Below are positions 1 to 8,034 of a DNA stretch of 15,691 nt, piece by piece (within the stretch, counting starts at the first letter, position 1; the number at the start of each line of letters is the position of its first letter). A program made the position numbers and the translations under genes. The notes beneath the pieces are model-generated. The model had not been told where the DNA came from and did not search any database. It saw only the letters and a list, made by a program, of their open reading frames with translations. The stretch is from Succinatimonas sp. UBA6849. Its GTDB lineage: Bacteria > Pseudomonadota > Gammaproteobacteria > Enterobacterales > Succinivibrionaceae. Where the stretch lies: assembly GCA_002449335.1 (NCBI GenBank), contig DKDL01000015.1, forward strand, positions 11,210-26,900, read 5' to 3'.

Positions 1-2
1 TA

Positions 3-191
3 AGACTTGAAAAAGGTTCAATAAAAGTCAAAATCTTAAACAGTGACAATCCTCGTTCTAAGAGTGTCTTTGCCTTGGAAATTACCGGTAAATACGCTGT
101 AAAAGCTCTAGAAGGTGAGTTTATATGCATTTCTGATTTAGATCTTGAGACTGGACTTGCAACCGTAGATAAAGGACAAGATAACTCATGA
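3..191 (+). CDS. tssE: T6SS baseplate protein TssE, C-terminal fragment (gp25-like), 5' end outside window
   Basis: An open frame enters from the left edge and gives 62 residues, starting RLEKGSIKVKIL and ending DKGQDNS before a TGA at 189-191. Known family: TssE is the T6SS counterpart of phage T4 gp25, a wedge protein that starts sheath assembly at the baseplate. The fragment fits the end of that fold: a beta strand (IKVKIL), a Leu/Ile-rich strand (FALEITGKYAV), then FICISDLDLETGLATV, resembling the usual closing pattern in which a strand is followed by an acidic turn, T-G and a final hydrophobic strand. The TGA overlaps the ATG of tssF in an ATGA arrangement, which suggests translational coupling. 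The identification rests on this short tail plus its position just before tssF. The conserved N-terminal half cannot be seen. Confidence 0.8.
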   Translation, partial: RLEKGSIKVKILNSDNPRSKSVFALEITGKYAVKALEGEFICISDLDLETGLATVDKGQDNS

Positions 192-2020
192 GCAAAGATT
201 TTCTGGACTACTACAGCGATAACCTGTCTTTTATTAGAAAGTCAGGCGCTGAGTTTGCCAAAGAATATCCAAAGATTGCCTCAAGATTAGATATAAGTTC
301 TCTTGAGTGTCAGGATCCTTTTATTGAAAGATTATTAGAAGGAACTGCATTCTTAAGTGCAAGAGTTGAGAAAAAACTAGATGATGGCTCCTACCGTTTT
401 CTGGAGACCTTGTTATCCTCATTAGCACCTGATGTGCTGTCACAAATCCCATCTGCCTGTGTGATTAAAGCTCAAGATGGTGTTAGTGACTCTCTAAACA
501 TCATTCAAAGAAATACTGAATTTGTAAAAGACGGCAGTGTCTTAGGTACTACTGTAAAGTTTGAATCTGTCTTTAATACTACCTTAAATACCTGTGTTTT
601 AGATAAAGCTCAATTTTTAGGTCATGACTCAAGATTACTCTCTCTTGACGTTGAAGGTGCTACTGCAAGCTTTTCCTTATCTCTGTCAAATTTAGCTTTA
701 TATGAGCAGAGCAGCTCTAATAACTTAGATCTTTACTTAAATTTAAATGATCAAGATGCCTCTGCTTTGAGTGAATTACTGTTTACTCAGGTAGAAGCTG
801 TTTACGTAAAAGTAAATAATGGCAATAACAGTTCTTATGAATATATAAAAACAGAGGATTTGTCTTTTGAATATTCAATCTTAGATGAAAAAGAGCATGT
901 CTCACTGTTTTCATCAAAGTCTCTGTCAGGAATTTCTCTTTTAATTGCATTTAGTGCCTATCCAGAGTTTTTCAAATTCATAAGATTAAAGGGACTTGGC
1001 AAACTTGTAAAAGAGTTAAAAACTAATTCTTTAGAATTAGTCTTTGTCCTAAAAAAGCAAAGTGATATTTCTTTAGAGAGCAGAGTCTTACAGGAGTCTG
1101 TACTCTTAAACTGCATTCCTCTTATAAACCTCTTTTCAAAACGCTCAGACAGAGTAATTTTAAAAGATAACTATGAGGTGAATGTAAGTGCACAGGCTAC
1201 CTCTCCACTTGATTATGAAATAAGCTCTATCAGTAAGTTAGAGTTTTTCAATGAATCAAATCAGTATCTGTTCTCTGCTTATCCTTTCTTTACAACAGCA
1301 GGTGTATCTGAAACTGAGAATGGGGAGTATCGAAACTTCTTTAGTGTTAATCGCAAGCAAAGACAAAGCGGGCTTACATCCTCTGTGCGCTCAGGCTACA
1401 ACAAGTCTGAATGCTTTGTAACAGTGTCAGGAGAGGACTTTAAGTCCCATATGTCCGAAGAGCTGCAGTTTAGTGCACAGTGTCGCTGTACTAATGCTGA
1501 TTTACCTTTGTTTATCTCTGCAAAGGATACTTTCTCCTGCCAGACTTTAGATAAGTTAAAGAAACTAAAGCTAATCAGTAATCCTACTAAGCCTCAGAAT
1601 TCAATCTTAAGCAGAAGTGCCAAAGATGAATTAAAGCAGGCTACTTATCTGATGCAGAATTTTGCTTCCATGTTAAGTGGCGGCAACAGTGTTTGTCTTG
1701 ATAATCTAAAGTTCATGATTTCACTGTTTAGTACCAGAAAAGATAACGAAACAGCAAATCTAGTTGAAGCTTTAAATAAAGTTGAAATTGAAAACAGAGT
1801 CTTCAGATTTATTTCAAAAGGCTGTGTTTATTTTGAAAACGGCTATAACGTACGTCTTTCATTTTCTAAAAAGGAATTAGAAGGTGTAGGTTTCTTTGTC
1901 TTCTCAAAGGTAATTGCAAGTTTATTGATGTCATTTACCTCAATCAATTTGCCTTTGAATATTGAATTAGTCGCAAATGAGCGCGGAGTTGTATATTCAT
2001 GCAAGAGCTTAAACGACTAG
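188..2020 (+). CDS. tssF: T6SS baseplate protein TssF (VasA/ImpG family)
   Basis: 610 residues, a normal length for TssF. The protein is a wedge subunit of the cytoplasmic T6SS baseplate, where known structures show two TssF with one TssG. The N-terminus carries the family signature: DYYSDNLSFIRKSGAEFA (residues about 7-24), YPKIASRL (27-34), then DPFIERLLEG and AFLSARVEKKLDD before residue 67. The rest fits the family's beta-rich body, including a YPFF stretch near residue 360. There is no signal peptide or membrane segment. The ATG at 188 overlaps the tssE stop. An AAAGGA ribosome-binding-like sequence lies about 11 bases upstream (171-176), so the start looks secure. Its 3' end overlaps tssG by 22 bases, consistent with coupled synthesis of two subunits that assemble together. 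Confidence 0.96.
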   Translation: MSKDFLDYYSDNLSFIRKSGAEFAKEYPKIASRLDISSLECQDPFIERLLEGTAFLSARVEKKLDDGSYRFLETLLSSLAPDVLSQIPSACVIKAQDGVSDSLNIIQRNTEFVKDGSVLGTTVKFESVFNTTLNTCVLDKAQFLGHDSRLLSLDVEGATASFSLSLSNLALYEQSSSNNLDLYLNLNDQDASALSELLFTQVEAVYVKVNNGNNSSYEYIKTEDLSFEYSILDEKEHVSLFSSKSLSGISLLIAFSAYPEFFKFIRLKGLGKLVKELKTNSLELVFVLKKQSDISLESRVLQESVLLNCIPLINLFSKRSDRVILKDNYEVNVSAQATSPLDYEISSISKLEFFNESNQYLFSAYPFFTTAGVSETENGEYRNFFSVNRKQRQSGLTSSVRSGYNKSECFVTVSGEDFKSHMSEELQFSAQCRCTNADLPLFISAKDTFSCQTLDKLKKLKLISNPTKPQNSILSRSAKDELKQATYLMQNFASMLSGGNSVCLDNLKFMISLFSTRKDNETANLVEALNKVEIENRVFRFISKGCVYFENGYNVRLSFSKKELEGVGFFVFSKVIASLLMSFTSINLPLNIELVANERGVVYSCKSLND

Positions 2021-3009
2021 TCAATAAATACTCATCAAGACTAAAACAGGGTAAAGGAGAGCCTGATTTCTTTTACCTGATGCGTCTTATTGAAAATCTG
2101 CGTTCTGATCTGCCAAGATTAGGTGAAGCTAAAGGTCCTGAGAATGAAGCTGTGCGTTTAGGTCAGATGCCATATCTGCGCTTTCCTGAGACCTCGCTTG
2201 CTGTCATTGAAGATGATCATACTCATCAGAACGAAGAGTTATTACTCTTAGTTTATTTCTTTGGTCTTTTAGGCGTGAATGGACCAATGCCTTTAGATAT
2301 TACAGATTATGTCAGAAAGAGAACCTTTCATGATTATGATTCTGCAACACGCCGTTTTTTAGACATCATCAATCACAGATTTTTAACGCTGTTTTATAAA
2401 GCCTTCTCTGAAAATGAAATGGCGGTTGCCTTTGACAGAGAAAACAGCAAGTTAGAAAAATTGATGATGCTGCTTACCTGTTCAAGTAAGCGCGAAAAAA
2501 GCTCTTTACCTCATTTCACCATCAAGTCTATGGTGAACTTTTTATCTTTAAAGAATCGTAGTGCAGACGGCCTGCGCCATGTTCTGCATAACTTTTTTGG
2601 TGAAAAAATTGAGTTAAAGAGTTTTGTAGAAAAAAGTTATGTGATCCCTCAGGAGTACCGCTTGCGCCTTGTAAAAAGCAAGGACTTACGCTTGGGAGTA
2701 AATACTCAGTTAGGCTCTCACTATCTGTCTAAAAGTAAGAGTTTTGCCATTACTATAGGACCGATATCTTTTGATAAAAGCTTTGATTTTATGCCAGGGC
2801 GAAAACTGTACTTGCAGTTAGTTGAAATAGTGCAATTGTACCTTGACAGACCATTAGGATTTGATATCTATCTAAAAATTGAAGCACCTAGCATAAAAAT
2901 GTTAAATCTTAATGGAAAATTTGCGCTAGGTCAGAGTTGTCACTTAATATCAAAAATAGGCAATGAAGAATATCGATTAGTTAAGGTAGGCTCTATAAGT
3001 CCTGCTTAA
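1999..3009 (+). CDS. tssG: T6SS baseplate protein TssG (VasB/ImpH family)
   Basis: 336 residues, typical for TssG, the core of the baseplate wedge that holds two TssF copies and contacts TssK. The N-terminal region has the expected pattern: DFFYLMRLIENL (residues about 23-34), then AVRLGQMPYLRFPE (51-64). The most diagnostic segment is FFGLLGVNGPMPLDITDYV (87-105), which matches the family's F-G-L-x-G-x-x-G-x-L-P motif followed by the TEY-like helix. The ATG lies inside the end of tssF, and the 22-base overlap suggests translational coupling. No membrane segment is seen. A gap of 48 bases follows before clpV, and it contains a small hairpin over the clpV ribosome binding site. Family assignment is confident. 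Confidence 0.95.
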   Translation: MQELKRLVNKYSSRLKQGKGEPDFFYLMRLIENLRSDLPRLGEAKGPENEAVRLGQMPYLRFPETSLAVIEDDHTHQNEELLLLVYFFGLLGVNGPMPLDITDYVRKRTFHDYDSATRRFLDIINHRFLTLFYKAFSENEMAVAFDRENSKLEKLMMLLTCSSKREKSSLPHFTIKSMVNFLSLKNRSADGLRHVLHNFFGEKIELKSFVEKSYVIPQEYRLRLVKSKDLRLGVNTQLGSHYLSKSKSFAITIGPISFDKSFDFMPGRKLYLQLVEIVQLYLDRPLGFDIYLKIEAPSIKMLNLNGKFALGQSCHLISKIGNEEYRLVKVGSISPA

Positions 3010-3035
3010 TTTATCAGAACTAAGAATTTAAGTCT

Positions 3036-3051
3036 CCTTTCAAAAGAGAGG
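3036..3051 (+). promoter_or_regulatory. Hairpin over the clpV Shine-Dalgarno sequence
   Basis: Just before the clpV ATG (3058) lies the purine-rich ribosome binding site GAGAGG (3046-3051), 6 bases from the start. The bases immediately 5', CCTTTC (3036-3041), can pair with it across an AAAA loop (3042-3045), giving a six-pair stem with one T-G wobble. In mRNA this would put the whole Shine-Dalgarno in a stem. The pairing is read directly from the sequence. A regulatory effect is inference, and the stem is short enough that it may be only marginally stable. Confidence 0.4.
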
Positions 3052-3057
3052 TATTTT

Positions 3058-5730
3058 ATGAAATTAAAACGTGTAGCACTCTTTAAAAAATTAGATAAAG
3101 TTGCTTATCAGGCTTTAGAAAGTGCAACTGTCTTGTGTAAAACCCGCACTAATCCATATGTGGAGTTATGCCATTTTATAAATCAGATCTTATTGTCAAA
3201 AAACACTGATTTACACCAGATCATCAGTGCTTTTAATCTTGATGAAGGAAAGTTAGCTCAGGATTTAATCGAAGCTATGGATGCTCTGCCACGAGGCGCA
3301 AGCTCCATTGAGGATTTCTCTTCTGATTTTGAAAAGATGATTAAAGAAGCATGGATGGTATGCTCTTTAGTTTATTCTGATGCTGCTATTAGAACTGGCC
3401 ATTTAATTATTGCTCTAAAGCAGAATCCAGAATTAGCTAGAACCTTACATGCAATCTCTTCAGAGTTTAAAAAGATAAATGCAGATCTTTTAGTGGATAA
3501 TTTTGCTGATACTGTTAAAAACTCTGATGAGGCATCAGTTGTAGCTACTAATACTGCTTCAACTGGACAGGCAGGTAAAATGATGTCTGAGCCAGCTTTA
3601 GGTAAAGGCGAGGCTTTATCTTTATATACTCAGGATCTTACCGCTAAAGCTAAAGAAGGTAAAATTGATAACATCGTCGGTCGTGACGAGGAAATTCGTA
3701 AAATTATTGATATTCTCTTACGTCGTCGACAGAACAATCCTATTCTTACAGGTGAAGCGGGTGTCGGTAAAACCGCTGTTGTAGAAGGCTTTGCCTGTCG
3801 TCTTGCAAGTGGGGACGTACCTGACAGCTTAAAAGGATGCAAGCTCTTATCTTTAGATATCGGCCTTTTACAGGCTGGCGCTTCTATGAAAGGTGAGTTT
3901 GAAAACCGTCTAAAACAGGTAATTGAAGAGGTTCAACACTCAGATACTCCAATTATTCTATTTATAGATGAAGCTCATACCTTAGTAGGAGCTGGAGGCC
4001 AAGCAGGTCAGAATGATGCTGCTAACCTCTTAAAGCCTGCTCTTGCCCGTGGACAGTTGCGCTGTGTAGCAGCTACTACCTGGAAAGAGTACGTAAAGTA
4101 TTTTGAAAAAGATCCTGCTCTTTCCCGTCGTTTTGAAAAGATCTTAGTAGATGAGCCTGATGACAATAAAGCTATTGCCATGATGCGTGGCATGGTAACT
4201 CCATTGCAAAACTTCCATCATGTAACCGTGTTAGATGAAGCTCTTGAATCTGCTGTAAAGCTCTCTCGTCGCTACATACCTTCAAGACAGTTACCTGATA
4301 AAGCTGTATCGGTGTTAGACACAGCCTGTGCGAAGGTGTCTTTATCACAAAGCTCTGAGCCTTATGCAATTGAGTATTTACGCAGAACTCTAGAGTCACT
4401 AAATACACAAAAAGAGATCTTAGAAAAAGAAGATGCCTCAGGCTTTGAATCTAAAGATAAGTTAGATGATGTCTTAAAAAAGATTGCAGACACCAAGTCT
4501 AAATTAGATGAAAAAACAGCACTTTTAGCAAAGATAAAAGAAGCTGCTCAAAACTATATTTCTCTACGTAATGAGTTTGTAAATGACAACTCAGTATCGG
4601 AAGAAGAGAAAGCTAAAAAACGAGAAGAGCTTGTAACTTTGCGTAAAGCTTTAAATGAGCTGCAGGGGGAAAGCCCAATGTTCTTACCAGAGGTTGACTC
4701 TCAGGCTGTAGCTTCAGTTATTTCAGAGTGGACTGGTATCCCATTAGGCAAGATGGTAAAAGATGAGATTAAGTCTGTGCTCTCATTAGCTGACATTATG
4801 AAGCAGAGAGTTATAGGTCAGGATCATGGACTTGAGCTTATCGCTAAGAGAATTACTACTGCAAGAGCATCTTTAGGTGATCCTAATAAGCCTATTGCAG
4901 TAATTATGTTAGCAGGTCCTTCAGGTGTAGGTAAGACTGAGACAGCTTTAACCTTAGCAGAGACATTATATGGCTCAGAGAAGAACCTGATTACTATCAA
5001 TATGAGTGAGTTCCAGGAAGCTCATACTGTATCAACCCTAAAAGGTGCGCCTCCAGGATATGTAGGTTATGGTGAAGGTGGTGTTTTAACCGAAGCTGTA
5101 AGACGTAAGCCATATAGCGTAGTCTTATTAGATGAGGTTGAAAAGGCTCATAAAGACGTACATGAACTGTTCTTCCAGGTCTTTGATAAAGGACAGATGG
5201 AAGATGGTGAAGGTCGTTTAGTTAACTTTAGAAACACTGTCATCATCTTAACTACCAACGTAGGTGACAATGAGATCATGGCTTTATGTCAGGATGAAGA
5301 TCATCTGCCTGATGTCGATACTCTAGAGAAGGCTGCTCGTCCTGCAATGTACAAAGTCTTCCCAGCAGCATTAATTGGTCGAATGAGTATTGTTCCTTAC
5401 TATCCTTTAACCAAGAAGAGTCTTAACCATATTATTGATTTGAAACTCTCAAAGATAGTAAAGAGAGTCAAAGAGAACTATCAGGCTACCTTTGTCTTTA
5501 CTCAGGCATTGCGTGATGAAATCATCTCAAGATGCAACAACATTGCCTCAGGTGCCCGTATGATTGATGCTATTATCAGTAATGATTTATTACCTGAGAT
5601 TAGCTCAGAGTTCTTAGAGAAGACCATGAATGGTAGAAAGGTAATCTCTGTTGAAGCTGACAGTGTCGATGGCAAATTTGTCTATAAGTTTGAAGATGAA
5701 CCTGTAGATGGACCTATTGAAAAAGAATAG
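3058..5730 (+). CDS. clpV: T6SS AAA+ ATPase TssH (ClpV), sheath-recycling unfoldase
   Basis: 890 residues, the usual ClpV size. ClpV is a hexameric Clp/Hsp100 ATPase that extracts and unfolds the contracted TssB/TssC sheath in the cytoplasm for reuse. Domain order: a Clp N-like helical domain (about 1-150) that in the family binds the TssC N-terminal helix; first AAA+ module with Walker A GEAGVGKT (232-239), Walker B IILFIDEAH (299-307), pore loop region MKGEFENR (277-284) and arginine finger region LSRRFEK (355-361); a coiled-coil middle domain (about 440-535); second AAA+ module with Walker A GPSGVGKT (620-627), pore loop GYVGYGEGG (667-675) and Walker B VVLLDEVEKAH (688-698). The tail motif GARMIDAIISNDLLPEIS (832-849) distinguishes ClpV from housekeeping ClpB/ClpA. 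All catalytic residues appear intact. The next gene starts 3 bases after the stop. Confidence 0.97.
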   Translation: MKLKRVALFKKLDKVAYQALESATVLCKTRTNPYVELCHFINQILLSKNTDLHQIISAFNLDEGKLAQDLIEAMDALPRGASSIEDFSSDFEKMIKEAWMVCSLVYSDAAIRTGHLIIALKQNPELARTLHAISSEFKKINADLLVDNFADTVKNSDEASVVATNTASTGQAGKMMSEPALGKGEALSLYTQDLTAKAKEGKIDNIVGRDEEIRKIIDILLRRRQNNPILTGEAGVGKTAVVEGFACRLASGDVPDSLKGCKLLSLDIGLLQAGASMKGEFENRLKQVIEEVQHSDTPIILFIDEAHTLVGAGGQAGQNDAANLLKPALARGQLRCVAATTWKEYVKYFEKDPALSRRFEKILVDEPDDNKAIAMMRGMVTPLQNFHHVTVLDEALESAVKLSRRYIPSRQLPDKAVSVLDTACAKVSLSQSSEPYAIEYLRRTLESLNTQKEILEKEDASGFESKDKLDDVLKKIADTKSKLDEKTALLAKIKEAAQNYISLRNEFVNDNSVSEEEKAKKREELVTLRKALNELQGESPMFLPEVDSQAVASVISEWTGIPLGKMVKDEIKSVLSLADIMKQRVIGQDHGLELIAKRITTARASLGDPNKPIAVIMLAGPSGVGKTETALTLAETLYGSEKNLITINMSEFQEAHTVSTLKGAPPGYVGYGEGGVLTEAVRRKPYSVVLLDEVEKAHKDVHELFFQVFDKGQMEDGEGRLVNFRNTVIILTTNVGDNEIMALCQDEDHLPDVDTLEKAARPAMYKVFPAALIGRMSIVPYYPLTKKSLNHIIDLKLSKIVKRVKENYQATFVFTQALRDEIISRCNNIASGARMIDAIISNDLLPEISSEFLEKTMNGRKVISVEADSVDGKFVYKFEDEPVDGPIEKE

Positions 5731-5733
5731 AGA

Positions 5734-6366
5734 ATGAAAAAAATCATAATCATGATGGGGGTGCTGTCTACCATGCTCATAACAGCATGTAGCAGCTATC
5801 CTAAATTTGATATTACCGTAACTCCCACGCAGGAGTTAGTTAAAAAATACGGAACTTATCCTTCTGTAGAGGTGGATATTGCAGGTTTATCAGAATCTGA
5901 TGCTGTAAAGTTCTCATCCTATCCTGTAGATAGATATTTTGAGAATGATTCATCTTTAAGAGGCTATCTTGAGCCATATACCATGCATTTTTCAGCTCAG
6001 GACTTAAAAGCTAAGACCTTAAAAGGTGATAGTGAAGTCTTCGAGCGCATCATGGAAAAAGAACCTAGTCATTTAGTTTTGATTGCTAATCTGCCTTTTG
6101 CAGATAAGGACAGCAAGACCTTAGATCCTCGAAAATATATCATGAAGATAGATACAGGTATGTTAGCTACCATGAGTGACTTATACCTAAAGATAGGGGC
6201 TACAGGTCTTATAAAATCCACAAGACTTGAGTCTATAAAAGACTCTCCTGAGGCAGAGGAAAGTGACAAGCAGCCAATTAAACTCTCACTGTCATGTACT
6301 ACTGTAAAAGGCAGTAAGAATATGGATTGTAAAGAATCTCCTAAAGATAATCCACCTAAAAAGTAA
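5734..6366 (+). CDS. T6SS-associated outer membrane lipoprotein in the TssJ position (divergent TssJ or analogue)
   Basis: 210 residues. The N-terminus is a lipoprotein signal: MKKIII, a hydrophobic core, and lipobox I-T-A-C with the acylated cysteine at residue 19. Residue 20 is Ser, not Asp, consistent with outer membrane sorting. In a T6SS operon, a lipoprotein next to tssK-tssL-tssM normally is TssJ, which ties TssM to the outer membrane. However, I do not see the classical TssJ pattern. The mature part instead has YPSVEVDIAGLSESDAVKF (42-60), SYPVDRYF (62-69), HLVLIANLPF (113-122) and DPRKYIMKID (131-140), resembling a different family of T6SS-linked lipoproteins that I recall from other loci. 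A charged tail (about 166-210) with two cysteines (188, 199) follows. The role as outer membrane anchor is inferred from context. It starts 3 bases after clpV, so it is probably translationally coupled. Confidence 0.75.
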   Translation: MKKIIIMMGVLSTMLITACSSYPKFDITVTPTQELVKKYGTYPSVEVDIAGLSESDAVKFSSYPVDRYFENDSSLRGYLEPYTMHFSAQDLKAKTLKGDSEVFERIMEKEPSHLVLIANLPFADKDSKTLDPRKYIMKIDTGMLATMSDLYLKIGATGLIKSTRLESIKDSPEAEESDKQPIKLSLSCTTVKGSKNMDCKESPKDNPPKK

Positions 6367-6379
6367 GGATAAAAGTTTT

Positions 6380-6402
6380 GTCTTTAGCTAATTTATAAAG
6401 AC
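6380..6402 (+). other. Perfect 7-bp hairpin downstream of the lipoprotein gene
   Basis: GTCTTTA (6380-6386) and TAAAGAC (6396-6402) form a perfect stem around a 9-base loop, 13 bases after the lipoprotein stop codon. No T-run follows, so this is not a standard intrinsic terminator. It could protect an mRNA 3' end or mark a processing site in the operon transcript, but that is inference, and short AT-rich stems also occur by chance. Confidence 0.35.
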
Positions 6403-6439
6403 GTAGAAAAGATATAAATAGTTAAGACAGTAAGATTAT

Positions 6440-6468
6440 TAGCGCAGTTTGGTACAAGATAAGCGCTA
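6440..6468 (+). other. Inverted repeat in the tssJ-tssK gap
   Basis: TAGCGC (6440-6445) and GCGCTA (6463-6468) are perfect inverted repeats with a 17-base loop. Only TTT and then A-rich sequence follow, so termination would be weak. It sits 26 bases before the tssK start, downstream of the separate hairpin at 6380-6402. Together they occupy most of the 128-base gap, in which I see no credible promoter or gene. Confidence 0.35.
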
Positions 6469-6494
6469 TTTAAAAAGTTGGGAAAAGAATTTTT

Positions 6495-7892
6495 ATGAAA
6501 TATCCACAGTATGTTCACTGGTCTGAAGGTCAGTTCTTACAGCCTCACCATTTTCAGCAGATGCAGCGCTCTTTAATTGAGACTATTAACTCTGAGCGCG
6601 CTTTATATACTCCATATCCTGAAGGTTTAGTTAGCATTGAAATTGATGAAGATGCCTTAAGAGCACGTCGAGTTGTCATAAAAAATCTTTGTGCGATTAT
6701 GCCTGATGGTACCGGCATCAGTTTTCCAGGAAACTGCTCTTTACAGCCACTTACAGTAGACTTTGTAGCAGAAAAACAAGAAGAGAGTGTTACTGTCTAT
6801 TTGTGTCTTCCTAATTACTTAAAAGATGAGAGTAATCTTTGTGAGAGCAGTGACAATGGCAAAAAAGAAAACAGCTACGGTCGCTATGAGGTGTCTTCTC
6901 ACAATCTGACTGATGAGAACACAGGTGACAATCCTGCACTTATCATCAAGCGTAAATTAAATGTGCGTTTGATTACTGATGTAAAGGCTGTATCCGACTG
7001 CTCTTTATTACCGATTTTAAAGCTTAACTTTGCAAGTTTAGAGAATAATGATCACTATCTTGTTTTAGATAATAAATACACTCCTCCATATGTGGTTTTA
7101 GCTGAGAACAGCAATCTCTATACCATGCTGCGTGAGTTTGTATATGAGTTAAAGTCATATAAATCAAAGATCCTCTCTGATATTGAAAATGAAGGTTATG
7201 ATCCAAACTTGGTTGCAGGTCCTCAGCTGTTAAGACTGCTACAGTTGCAACTTTTAAATGTGAATATCACCTCATTAAGCTCATTGCTGTTACCTCAGAG
7301 AGTATCTCCTTTTACTCTTTATCAGAAACTATCTGAGTTTTTATCAGCTCTAAAGGCATTCTTCCCATTATCTGATTCAAAGGAAGTGGTCTCATACAAT
7401 CATAATGATTTATATGCAGTATTCTCTGAAATCATCAATTCAATCAGATCACTTCTAACCTCACAGGGCAGGGCAGAATGTCTTGAGGTTAACTTCAACT
7501 TTGATGAAACTGATAACTGCTATACAGCACTATTGGCTGATGAGCATATTGTTAAAGCTCGTGATTACTATATTGCTCTAAAGGGCAATAATGACTGGAA
7601 AGAGCTTATCTCTGATATTGAGACAGGTGACAACTTTAGAGTTATGGATTTTGGCTCAAAAGACAGCCGTGTAAGAGGTTTAAAACTAAGCTATGTACGC
7701 TTCCCTCCTCGCTATCTGCCAGTTACCTCATCAGATACTGTGATCTTTAAGGTAATGCGTGATGAGTCACCTAGAATTTGGCGCTATATCGTTGAAGATC
7801 ATAAAATGGTAATTGATTTTGCGCCTAATATGTTCAAGCCATTTGAGGCAAAGCTTTATATGGCAGTAGTAGATGCAGAAAGTGAGGCTTAG
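6495..7892 (+). CDS. tssK: T6SS baseplate-membrane complex adaptor TssK
   Basis: 465 residues, typical of TssK (about 440-460). TssK forms trimers that link the TssE/F/G wedges to the cytoplasmic parts of TssL and TssM, and resembles phage receptor-binding proteins. The start gives the family hallmark almost at once: VHWSEGQFLQPHHFQQMQRS (residues 7-26), matching the conserved W-x-E-G-x-x-L-x-P-x-H-F-Q pattern. The middle is the beta-rich shoulder. The helical segment around 235-310 includes LRLLQLQLLN. Near residue 400, LKLSYVRFPPRYLPV begins the C-terminal head domain, which in the family contacts the membrane complex. The ATG is preceded by GGGAAAAG (6480-6487), a modest ribosome binding site. 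No membrane segment or export signal is visible. The 142-base gap to tssL is unusually long for this operon. Confidence 0.96.
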   Translation: MKYPQYVHWSEGQFLQPHHFQQMQRSLIETINSERALYTPYPEGLVSIEIDEDALRARRVVIKNLCAIMPDGTGISFPGNCSLQPLTVDFVAEKQEESVTVYLCLPNYLKDESNLCESSDNGKKENSYGRYEVSSHNLTDENTGDNPALIIKRKLNVRLITDVKAVSDCSLLPILKLNFASLENNDHYLVLDNKYTPPYVVLAENSNLYTMLREFVYELKSYKSKILSDIENEGYDPNLVAGPQLLRLLQLQLLNVNITSLSSLLLPQRVSPFTLYQKLSEFLSALKAFFPLSDSKEVVSYNHNDLYAVFSEIINSIRSLLTSQGRAECLEVNFNFDETDNCYTALLADEHIVKARDYYIALKGNNDWKELISDIETGDNFRVMDFGSKDSRVRGLKLSYVRFPPRYLPVTSSDTVIFKVMRDESPRIWRYIVEDHKMVIDFAPNMFKPFEAKLYMAVVDAESEA

Positions 7893-7969
7893 CCTTTATT
7901 TTAGGCAAGGAATAGCCATTAAGATTAAGTTTTAGAAAAGCTTTAAAAAAAGTTAAAACAAAAGGTGCT

Positions 7970-8016
7970 TTATGAGCATTGGAGGAGGGCCTTAAAGGAT
8001 TGGGCTTTTCTCATAA
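7970..8016 (+). other. Long-loop hairpin in the tssK-tssL gap, enclosing a 7-codon mini-ORF
   Basis: TTATGAG (7970-7976) and CTCATAA (8010-8016) are perfect 7-base inverted repeats that enclose a G-rich stretch in the gap before tssL. The left arm contains an ATG that opens a 7-codon frame ending at TAA 7993-7995 (peptide MSIGGGP). The right arm abuts AGAGGG (8016-8021), the nearest purine-rich ribosome-binding-like sequence to the tssL start, 13 bases upstream of it. No T-run follows the stem. I found no promoter. The arrangement resembles a small leader upstream of tssL, but its function is unproven and the mini-ORF may be chance. Confidence 0.3.
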
Positions 8017-8034
8017 GAGGGTTAAGAATTAGTT

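Noticed and set aside
3630..4408. Three minus-strand frames inside clpV
   Set aside because: They lie opposite highly conserved ClpV motifs, show no ribosome binding sites and no protein family features.
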